NCBI GenBank assembly: GCA_024707255.1
Contig: JANQAC010000002.1
Coordinates: 1 to 40,000 of the forward strand
Origin: Asticcacaulis sp.
Lineage (GTDB): Bacteria > Pseudomonadota > Alphaproteobacteria > Caulobacterales > Caulobacteraceae
Reading direction: 5' to 3'
DNA: 40,000 bases
Below, piece after piece: positions 30,640 through 40,000 of the stretch. Both the position numbers and the translations under genes were made by a program. The notes beneath the pieces were generated by a model. The model was not told where the DNA came from, did not search any database, and was given only the letters and a program-made list of their open reading frames with translations. Each line of letters begins with the position of its first letter. Positions within the stretch are counted from its first letter, which is position 1.

Positions 30640-31501
30640 TGCAAACTTGAACCTGGGCGAACTTATCCGCGAAACGCGCCTCGCATTGGCCGGCGTACCC
30701 GACCCCGCGCGTGAGGCCCGCATCCTGGTCGAGCATTTCACCGGAACGACCCTACCGACGCTGTGTCCAAGCCGGACATGCCGATCGGCGCCGACGCGGT
30801 TGCCGCCATCCGCGCCGCCGTCGCCCGCCGCATTGCCGGCGAGCCGGTCCACCGCATCCTCGGCTTCCGCGAATTCTACGGGCTGCGACTCAGCCTTTCG
30901 CCCGAAACGCTGGAGCCGCGTCCCGACACCGAGACCCTGGTCGACGCCGTCCCGCCGCGCCTGCGCCAGAGACCTGCCGCAAGCGCGGGCGTCTGCCGCA
31001 TCCTCGACCTCGGCACCGGCACCGGCGCGATCGCCCTGGCACTGCTCGCGCAAGTGCCTGAAGCCACAGCGCTCGGCGTCGACATTTCCGCCGATGCGCT
31101 CGCCACCGCCAGCCGCAATGCCGGCGAAAACGGCCTGCGAGCGCTTCCAGGCCCGTCCGCTCGGACTGGTTCGGACCATTTCCGGCGCCTTCCATGTAAT
31201 TGTCGCAAACCCTCCCTATATTAAAACTGAAGAGCTAGCGGCCTTGCAGCGCGAGGTCAGGAATTTCGATCCGGCGAGAGCCCTTGATGGCGGCGCCGAT
31301 GGGACGTCTGATGCGCCTGACAGAACGATAGCGGCACAGGCGAAGACATATCTCGAAGCGGCCGGAGTGGTCGCCGTGGAGATAGGACACACGCAGAGGC
31401 AGGACGTAACGCGGCTGTTCGAAGCTTCCGGATTTCACCTCGTCGAGGCGGGAAAGGATCTTGGAGGCCGGGACCGGGTGCTGGTTTTCGGGCGGGGATG
31501 A
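30640..31501 (+). CDS. prmC: Peptide chain release factor N5-glutamine methyltransferase PrmC (HemK)
   Basis: Methylates the GGQ glutamine of release factors with SAM. After a shift at the start it reads [97 protein letters not shown] (SAM motif I), [20 protein letters not shown] and the catalytic [20 protein letters not shown] (NPPY), then [20 protein letters not shown] and ends [13 protein letters not shown]. The start is uncertain: ATG 30640 needs one base correction; ATG 30629, 8 nt after GGAGGGGG, is an alternative in another frame. 287 codons, normal. Shifts near 30648, 30755 and 31140. Confidence 0.92.
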
Positions 31502-31799
31502 CTGATTTCCTTGCCATAAAAAGCGCTTGGCAAGCATGGCGAATGCGGATAGGGTCCCGGCACCGGATGAGACGAAGCAGGCAGTGCTGTCACCAACCGG
31601 TTTCCAGATCGACAGTCTGCCTTCTTGCGGAAACGACGCTTTAGCTTCGTGCGGGGATCGTTCGGCAGTTAATACGTAACCGGAACGGAAAGAACGTGGC
31701 GCCGACGCAAACGCGGGCGAGCACCGTTAGGACAACATGGAACGGCGGCCCGCACCTGCGCCCCGTGTCCAGAGCTTTATAAAAACCCAAGAGAGTAGA
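31502..31799 (+). other. Non-coding leader between prmC and the DUF4167 gene
   Basis: No convincing gene. An inverted repeat CTTGCCA (31510-31516) / TGGCAAG (31528-31534) follows the prmC stop but lacks a T-run. The rest is moderately AT-richer than coding DNA and holds a short in-frame start (ATG 31738, MERRPAPAPRVQSFIKTQES) that runs into the DUF4167 start; it may be an N-terminal extension or chance. Confidence 0.4.
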
Positions 31800-32640
31800 A
31801 TGAGGCCACAACAGCAGAACAGGCGCATGCGCGGCCGCAACGGTGGCGGCAACAACAACAATCAGAACCGCAGAGGCCCGAACCCCCTGACGCGCAACTA
31901 CGAAAGCAACGGTCCGGATGTGAAGATCCGCGGCTCCGCGCAGCAGATCGCCGAAAATACGCCCAGCTCGCCCGCGACGCGCAGAGCTCCGGCGATCGGG
32001 TGATGGCCGAGAACTACCTGCAGCACGCCGAGCACTACAACCGCATCATCGCGGCAGCCCAGGCAGGCAGATGCCGATCCAGAACATGCAGAACCAGCGC
32101 GACCAGTCGGACGACGATCTCGACGACGAGCGCGACGAGTTCGACAATGTCGGCAACGTCGTCCAGGAACGTCGGACAGCCCAATCCGGGGCAGGGCGGC
32201 CAGCCCGGTCAGGGCCAATGGCGCCTATCAGGGCAATGCCGGCCAGAACGGCAACGACGAATATGCACAGCCGCAGCAGGCCGCGCCCGGTTCGGAGCCG
32301 CAGCCGGTGATCGACGGCATGCCGGCCGAGGTCGCGCTCAACCCCGAAGCAGTCGAGGGCAATCCCGCCCGCGAACGCCCCTTCAACGGCAACGGCCATG
32401 GCGGCGAGGCCCGCGAGGGGCGCCGCAACCGGCGTCCGCGTCGCGGCGAGCGTGCCCGCCCCGAGGTGAGCGACAGTGACGATGAGCCGGCTGCGGACGG
32501 GCTTGTTGCCACTCGTCGCGCGGCGCGCCTGTTTCGTCGAAGGAGCCAGCGCCGCAGGAGCCCGCCGACGACGCCCAGAAAGACGGCGACGCCGCGCTGG
32601 TCGACGCCGACAACCAGAGAAATCCACACGGTTTATGGAT
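31800..32640 (+). CDS. DUF4167 domain-containing, Asn/Gln/Arg-rich protein
   Basis: ATG 31800 with GAGAG upstream. N-terminus MRPQQQNRRMRGRNGGGNNN and NQNRRGPNPLTRNYESNGPD, VKIRGSAQQIAEKYAQLARD (one A missing from an A5 run near 31955), SGDRVMAENYLQHAEHYNRI, IAAAQ form the DUF4167 domain. The remainder is low-complexity, alternating acidic (DQSDDDLDDERDEFDNV) and Arg/Gly/Asn-rich (EGRRNRRPRRGERARPEVSD). Likely cytoplasmic and RNA- or ribosome-associated from composition, but the family is uncharacterised. The stop has apparently been lost to an indel: no frame closes cleanly before the terminator at 32649, so the end is approximate. Conserved neighbour of prmC and clpB in rhizobia. Confidence 0.78.
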
Positions 32641-32648
32641 GGTTCGAG

Positions 32649-32688
32649 GCGGCGGGGGTCGAAAGATCCCCGCCGCTTTTTTGTTTTT
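32649..32688 (+). terminator. Rho-independent terminator after the DUF4167 gene
   Basis: Stem GCGGCGGGG (32649-32657) / CCCCGCCGC (32668-32676) with a GTCGAAAGAT-type loop, followed by TTTTTTGTTTTT (32677-32688). The strongest intrinsic terminator in the window; it closes the prmC-DUF4167 unit before clpB. Confidence 0.92.
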
Positions 32689-32827
32689 GACCGGCATCAA
32701 TGCGTCTTGCCCGAAATCGGGCGAGTATCCATATCAGGCTCAATGGGCCTGGCTCCTAATGAGCGGGTCCGTCAACTTTGCCTGACCGGTGCCGCCAAGC
32801 GGGCCGCTGACGGATTGGAGACACGAT

Positions 32828-35380
<2,553 letters not shown>

Positions 35381-35381
35381 C

Positions 35382-35768
35382 TGGGTGTGCGGGTGTGTTT
35401 TTTTGGGGGATGAAGGCTGTGGTGTGGCGGACGAGGGGAGGGGCGGGGGGGTGGCTCCCCTTTTTGGGGAGGGGGGGGGGGGCAGCGGGTGGGGGGGTGC
35501 CGCTGTCGGGGTTCCGGCGATCTGGGCAAGCCGGGCTTCGGGAGGTTAGAGGGGGTTAACTGGTCCGGATCGGGTTCGCATGTCGGGTACCTTGAGCTGG
35601 AGAAATGGGCGGAGCGCACGCCTATAGGCGAGCCCGGGCAGCAGGTCGCGCATCACCGCCAAGAAATTTATGTCGGAGCGCGGAACCGGCTCGTCCTGAG
35701 GGGGGGGAATGGCAATTAGTGCCCTCCAGTCCCTTATATTTCGGCCCCACCATCCTTAAAATTAAACC
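35382..35768. other. Anomalous G-homopolymer-rich junction
   Basis: About 390 bp with no recognisable coding content. It contains runs such as GGGGGGGTGG, TTTTTTT and a 12-base G run (35471-35482), and another eight-G run near 35700. clpB enters from the left and an alpha/beta hydrolase from the right, and both lose their 3' ends here. The texture is unlike any other part of the window and resembles low-quality sequence at contig ends. Confidence 0.7.
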
Positions 35769-36330
35769 CCTCCATCGCGGACACGACGACATGCGCCGGC
35801 GCCGAACACATGCGCTCGAGCAGGCGCTCCTTGCGCACCGGGTCGTCGGTCGGAATGAAAAGCGTCGTGCTGACATAGTCGCGCATCACCTCTACGCGAT
35901 CCGGCCCGGCGAGCCGCTTGCACAGGCCGCCCGCCGCCGTCCTCGCCGCCTGCGACCGCGCGACGGAGGAATCCAGCATGACAATCGCGCCCGGCATGTC
36001 GGGATAGCGCGCGGCGAGGTCGAAGGCGACGATGCCGCCCATGCTGTGCCCGACGATGACCGGTTTCCTCGGCCGAGCCTTTCGATGCACGCCGGGCGAC
36101 GTCGTCGGCGAAAAGGCCGATCGTGTAGGCGACGTCGGGCGCATCGCTCTCGCCGTATGGCCGCGCAGGTCGGGCGCAACCACCCGGCGGCCGGCTTTCG
36201 CAAGATGCTCGGCCTGCGGCGCGAAGAAGCTGCGGTCGCAGCACCAGCCGTGCACCAGCACGACAGCCTCCCCGCCGCCTCCGCCGTCGAAGCAGGCGAG
36301 CTTCGTCCCGTCACGTTCGAGCGTCGTCAT
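35769..36330 (-). pseudogene. Alpha/beta hydrolase, 3'-truncated
   Basis: Start ATG 36330-36328 (MTTLERDGTKLACFDGGGGG). Oxyanion-hole region EAVVLVHGWCCDRSFFAPQA, then VVAPDLRGHGESDAPD and AYTIGLFADDVA, and the nucleophile elbow PVIVGHSMGGIVAFDLAARY with the catalytic Ser. After RYPDMPGAIVMLDSSVARSQ, DYVSTTLFIPTDDPVRKERL and SAMEG, homology ends at about 35768. The region expected to carry the catalytic Asp and His (another 60-80 residues) is absent. The preserved part is about 185 residues with two frameshifts near 36160 and 36090. If the junction is an assembly artefact the real gene is intact. Substrate unknown. Confidence 0.75.
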
Positions 36331-36435
36331 GTCCCCGATACCCCCGGTACCCCCCCGCGCAGGCTAGCCCATCCGGCCCCGAAGGGCTACCGCCCGGCGC
36401 CGCCCCGCCACGCGCCGAAGCGCGCCGCCCCCATG

Positions 36436-36568
36436 GCGATTGGCGTATCCTCTCCCCGGGCAGGGGAGAGCCCATCAGTGCCGGAGGCTACCGCGCGGCG
36501 TCGCACCGGCGCGCGCCGGAGCGTGGCGCGTCGCCCGAGCGATTGGCGTATCCTCTCCCCGGGCAGGG
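36436..36568. repeat. Direct repeat of 30 bp, 103 bp apart
   Basis: An identical 30-mer beginning GCGATTGGCGTATCCTCTCC occurs at 36436-36465 and 36539-36568. Each copy contains the hairpin CTCTCCCCGGGCAGGGGAG (the second slightly degraded). The DNA before each copy (GCGCCGAAGCGCGCCGCC-like and GCGCGCCGGAGCGTGGCGCG) is also similar, so a ~103-bp unit appears duplicated. Intergenic palindrome-type repeat. Confidence 0.8.
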
Positions 36569-37302
36569 AGGTGGCTCGGTCCGAAGGAGCGAGACGGAGA
36601 GGAGGTGCTTCTCGACGCCCCGGCCAAGCCAATCCTGCTGAGCGGCAAGCGACGTCACAGGGCCTGGATAGTGGGTCCCGCCGCAGGAGGCCTGCTGGGG
36701 TCAACCGCAACAGGGTTGCGCCGCAAGCCTGCACGTATCGCTTTGCGTTATCGCCCTGACGAGCATGAGCCCCATCTGCCCCCGGCCCCATGCAACCCGA
36801 TCCTCGTCATCGCCGTCCCTCCCGGCAAGAACTGGTCCAAGCAACAAAGACATCGGCCACCCACGCGAGCGGCGCCTCCGCTCAGGAGCCGCCGAGCTCA
36901 GGCGAACGAGACCTACTCCATCACCATCTGCTAGTTTTCACGGAAGGCAAGCTTTGCCGCGCCTCAACGTCCGCGCCATGCCCTTGCCACCGCCGCCGGC
37001 AAAGCGCCGCCAGCGCCAACCACCTCCTCATCCTGAGCTTGTCGAAGGAGAGGGGAGGTCGGCCGGCCTCAGCCGGCCGGGTGGGGTATCGGTGCCCACC
37101 GAGCGACGCCGTTGGCAATCAGGGTGAGGAGTTGAGCCTATCCGAGAACACCAAATGTCCCATCGCAAGGCGGGGGCATTTTTGCGCACAGATGCGGCTT
37201 AGGCTGAGTTTGTACTTGATTTGTTCCGATCCTGCAGGCAACATTCCAAGTTGACTTATCTCAGCGAGTCGGTTCAACCCTCTTTGTCAGCCGTGAGTGG
37301 TC
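36569..37302. other. Repeat-rich non-coding stretch before the R-M genes
   Basis: I find no supportable gene. CTGAGCTTGTCGAAGG (37033-37048) is a motif I know as a very common intergenic element core in alphaproteobacteria, here followed by GCCGGCCTCAGCCGGCC, a short palindrome. From about 37130 the base composition becomes AT-richer, marking the left edge of the R-M island. Confidence 0.5.
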
Positions 37303-38759
37303 ATGCCCAATATCCGCACACGCCAAAAGCTCTCAGGAGCATACTTCACCCCTAACGATGTTACATCTGGGTTGCTCAATTGGGCGATCCACAGCGACAA
37401 TGATCGTCTTCTCGATCCGTCATGCGGTGACGGCCAATTTATAGCCGGACATCGGAATTCTGTAGGCATCGAACAGGACGCCTACTCCGCACACAAAGCT
37501 ATGGAACGTACCTTGGGCGTTGATCCACGAGGGTGACTTCTTGCGCTTGGGCTGCTGAGACTGAAGAGCGGTTCGATTGTGCGGCTGGTAATCCACCCTT
37601 CATTAGGTATCAGTCTTTCAGTGGCGACGCGCGTGCAAGAGCGGCAACTTTGTGTCGCCGCTTAGGTGCAGAGTTTTCCGGCCTCGCATCGTCGTGGGCT
37701 CCATTTCTCGTGGCAGCAGCAAGCCTACTGAAACTTGGCGGTAGAATGGCTTTTGTAGTGCCGGCGGAAATTGGCCATGCGCCCTATGCTAGGCCTTTGC
37801 TTGACTATCTTGTCGATCATTTCGGTATCGTCCACGTTGTCGCTATTAGAGAGAAGATTTTTCCACATTGTCCGAAGACTGTTGGCTACTCTACGCAGAA
37901 AATTTCGGGAGCAAGACAACCAGTATTCGCTTTACGATCTCCGATCGATTTGTGCCGAAGCCCTAAACCTCCCGCGTAACGAGATACATCTCGGTCAAGG
38001 AGCTCCGCACGCTTTGGAAAGGGGAGGCTCCGCCCTTTTTTGCTGAGGGATGAAGTCCGTGAAACCTACTTGGGGATTGGATCCCACAACGATACGCGCC
38101 GGCTCGGAGATGTGGCTTCAGTCGGAATCGGCTATGTCAGTGGCGCTAACGACTTCTTTTCATCTTAGGAAAAGCGAGGCGGAGGAATGGGGTATCACCA
38201 GCATTTCTTCTCGCAACAGTTCGTAACGGCCGGGTCCTTCGCCAGAGCACGGTAACCAAGACAATTGTCGCGAATATGGCTGGACAACGACGATCCGATC
38301 ACTTTTGCTGCGTGTGCCCAGAGTCTCGACCTTCCATTGAGTGTTCGGCGCTATCTGGCGACTGATGCCGCGAAGCAGGCCAGTACCGCCTACAAATGCC
38401 GTACACGCGACCCTTGGTTCTCGGTGCCTGATGTTACCATCCCCGACTACTTCCTTTCATATATGGCAGGATGGCAACCCAGCCTTTTGTACGCAATGAT
38501 GCTGGCTGCGCGTGCGAACTCGGTTCATGCTGTGCGTCTCAAGTCCAAGTTGGCTGCACGCTACTTGGAGCGATGGGATTCTAATGTTGTGCAATTCAGC
38601 GCCGAAATCGAGGGCCATCCTCTAGGCGGCGGCATGCCGAAACTTGAGCCACGTGAAGCGGCACAGATTATCCTGCCTGCGGACGGTCGTCAGTTCTCGC
38701 CCGTACTATTCGCAGAGGGGACTGACACGCTTAGAACGTGGAGACACCATGGCCCGTAA
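37303..38759 (+). CDS. Type II N6-adenine DNA methyltransferase (gamma class)
   Basis: ATG 37303 (in-frame GTG at 37297 possible). Motif order X-I-IV-TRD is of the gamma class: motif X in QKLSGAYFTPNDVTSGLLNW, motif I in DRLLDPSCGDGQFIAGHRNS, motif II region VGIEQD, motif IV NPPFIRYQSF, then SSWAPFLVAAASLLKLGGRM and FVVPAEIGHAPYARPLLDYL. The target-recognition part contains VGIGYVSGANDFFHLRKSEA, RTRDPWFSVPDVTIPDYFLS and EIEGHPLGGGM, LEPREAAQI. It methylates adenine in an unknown target to protect against the adjacent nuclease. About 485 codons with five or more frameshifts (37530, 37880, 38045, 38270, 38490). GC is near 50%, far below the neighbours, indicating horizontal origin. Its stop overlaps the nuclease ATG by 11 nt. 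Confidence 0.87.
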
Positions 38760-39752
38760 GGCGTCCGCTCCGAAATGCCAATGGATTCTGGAGGCGGATG
38801 CCTTCAAGGCTTTCGCGACCCACACTGGTAAGACGGAATCCGCCGGCCATATCCAGCCATTACACTGGTACGTGGCGTCCCGATTGGTGGTCGAAGGAGG
38901 ATTTGATCCTGATTGGATCACCCCGCGACCACCATTCAAGATCGTATCTAAGGGTAGAGGAAGGAGCGACGTTACGTTCTCGAACATGCTCCCGGCGAGG
39001 CCATGGGAAATGAGGAGACTATCCTAGGTGGGCTCAAGACTAAGAATGTCGACGTCGTCGCAAGCATACCTGGCATTGGTCCAGTAGTAGCTGTCTCGTG
39101 CAAAGGCGTGACAAAGGCATTCCGCAATCTTACCAATCGTATGGAGGAGACAATAGGCGAGTGCACAAATTTGCACATCACCTATCCCGCAATGGTCGTT
39201 GGTTATTTTGTTGTTCTGCGTGCCAATCGGACATTGGAACATGCGTCGGAAGCTCCGGATCTCCAGGACGCTGATAATGCGGCTGCGGAGACGCCAGAAT
39301 CTGCGAATGAAAATGATATTGACGAAGAGGATGAAGTCCCCGTAGCGGCCTATGGGAAAAAAGTGTCTAAGAACGACCTTGCCTTCGATGACGACGGCAG
39401 AGTGGTGGAAGGAATAGTTCGATTTCATGCAGCTTTGTCGAGATGACAGGCCGGCGTGGAATTCGTGATGAGATCAGCCGCTATGAAGCCATGACGACGG
39501 TTATGGTTGAGCCTCATGGAATAGAAGCAGGCAAGATTTATTCTGGCTTTCCGGAAAGAGTAAGCAGGCTTCATCTAGCCGGGTTCTTTTCGACTCTCTA
39601 TCAACGCTATGAGGAACGCTTCGTCATTGGCGCTCCGTTGCTAAGCAAAAAAACGGCCCGTTATTTTTTGGGAGCCAACTTCTCCCGCCCTCGTGAATGC
39701 GACAGCAATTTTGGGAGCTCCACTAGACTATCAAGTGCGTTCTCTCGAATAG
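38749..39752 (+). CDS. Putative type II restriction endonuclease
   Basis: ATG 38749 (GTGGAGA upstream), overlapping the methyltransferase end. Composite reading: MARKASAPKCQWILEADAFK, HIQPLHWYVASRLVVEGGFD, PDWITPRPPFKIVSKGRG, ERRYVLEHAPGEAMGNEETI, LGGLKTKNVDVVASIPGIGP, VVAVSCKGVTKAFRNLTNRM, EETIGECTNLHITYPAMVVG. KTKNVDVV then 14 residues to VSCKG fits a PD-(D/E)XK nuclease core with Asp and Lys in place and Ser at the usual Glu position. After an acidic linker (SANENDIDEEDEVP), FHAALSRMTGRRGIRDEISR, FFSTLYQRYEERFVIGAPLL, SKKTARYFWEP and TAILGAPLDYQVRSLE follow. Frames change near 38956, at 39443 (ATGA overlap) and in a T6 run at 39664-39669. The ~334-residue fused reading is preferred. Specificity unknown. 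Confidence 0.72.
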
Positions 39753-39967
39753 AAAGTCCACAACTACCAAAAGGCGAGCAGCGAACACGTGTTATGATAC
39801 GAGGGCTGGTTCCCGCAGCTCTTGTACCATCGAAATTTTCTCTCGACTTCTCCCCACCTCTAAAGCCTCGCGCATAATCCACCTCACTGCCTGCCGGCGC
39901 CGGTTCATGAACCGGATGACGGGCGACGTCCTCGCGCAACAGGGGCCGACGAAGAAGGGAAATAGCA
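39753..39967. other. Non-coding right edge of the R-M island
   Basis: Composition returns from about 50% to high GC near 39880. No gene is evident. A perfect 16-bp palindrome, CCGGTTCATGAACCGG, lies at 39900-39915, about 50 nt before the next gene; it could be an operator or a recombination scar. Confidence 0.5.
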
Positions 39968-40000
39968 ATGGACTGGACAGCGGCGATCGAGATGCAGCAC
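39968..40000 (+). CDS. Start of a hypothetical gene, cut by the window edge
   Basis: ATG 39968 with AAGGGA seven bases upstream begins MDWTAAIEMQH and runs off the window. The MDWxAAIE opening is one I have seen on rhizobial hypothetical proteins; eleven residues are too few to assign a family. GC content is again host-like. Confidence 0.45.
   Translation, partial: MDWTAAIEMQH

Noticed and set aside
37033..37048. Protein-coding interpretation of the region 36600-37130
   Set aside because: Frames have no domain-like content and the stretch holds a known type of intergenic repeat motif.
39661..39939. 92-codon minus-strand frame at the right edge of the R-M island
   Set aside because: Overlaps the endonuclease 3' end, no recognisable domain or ribosome binding site.

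Overview
The window is GC-rich DNA (roughly two thirds G+C by eye) with a gene content and order typical of the Hyphomicrobiales, most like Mesorhizobium/Phyllobacteriaceae. Supporting blocks are purH-heparinase-rsmB-htpX, secA diverging from a parvulin gene, argJ-GNAT-mutT, comF-grxC-nitrilase-DUF1178, and lysC-ptsP-prfA-prmC-DUF4167-clpB. These are judgements from family knowledge; no database search was run.

A caveat governs every coordinate. Almost all genes, including essential ones (secA, purH, prfA, lysC, ptsP, clpB), read as full-length proteins only when single-base frameshifts are allowed, often at short homopolymers. This fits uncorrected consensus errors far better than mass pseudogenisation, so the genes are called as intact CDS with frameshifts noted. 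Boundaries rest on family-typical ends.

Layout: 1-12.1 kb is mostly minus strand. It holds the 5' end of an FMN lactate-dehydrogenase-type gene, a thermonuclease, purH with a terminator-like hairpin, a heparinase II/III protein, rsmB, htpX, then (+) an SDHAF4-type assembly factor, (-) mutT, a YegS-type lipid kinase and secA with a good promoter. 12.1-16.5 kb is plus strand: a secreted parvulin with a clear terminator, argJ, GNAT, a second mutT, a small membrane protein and a Flp pilin preceded by a 24-bp TTAA-containing tandem repeat. 16.5-21.6 kb holds a BioC/NDUFAF5-like methyltransferase (-), then comF, grxC, nitrilase, DUF1178, an EamA transporter and a VapBC module. 21.6-32.7 kb holds ubiG (-), a DUF5939/class III cyclase, lysC, ptsP, two tail-to-tail toxin-antitoxin modules, prfA, a fold-back repeat, prmC and DUF4167. 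clpB follows (32.8-35.4 kb).

At 35.38-35.77 kb there is a G-homopolymer-rich, unrecognisable stretch. clpB and the convergent alpha/beta hydrolase both lose their 3' ends into it, so it looks like a contig join or a deletion scar. After 1.3 kb of repeat-rich non-coding DNA comes a distinctly AT-richer type II restriction-modification pair (37.3-39.75 kb), probably horizontally acquired, and then the first codons of a further gene.

The most interesting biology is accessory: three toxin-antitoxin modules, each with its own palindromic operator, placed between conserved housekeeping genes; a Phd-family antitoxin paired with a distant PemK/MazF-like protein; the TTAA repeat ahead of the pilin gene; and the R-M island.
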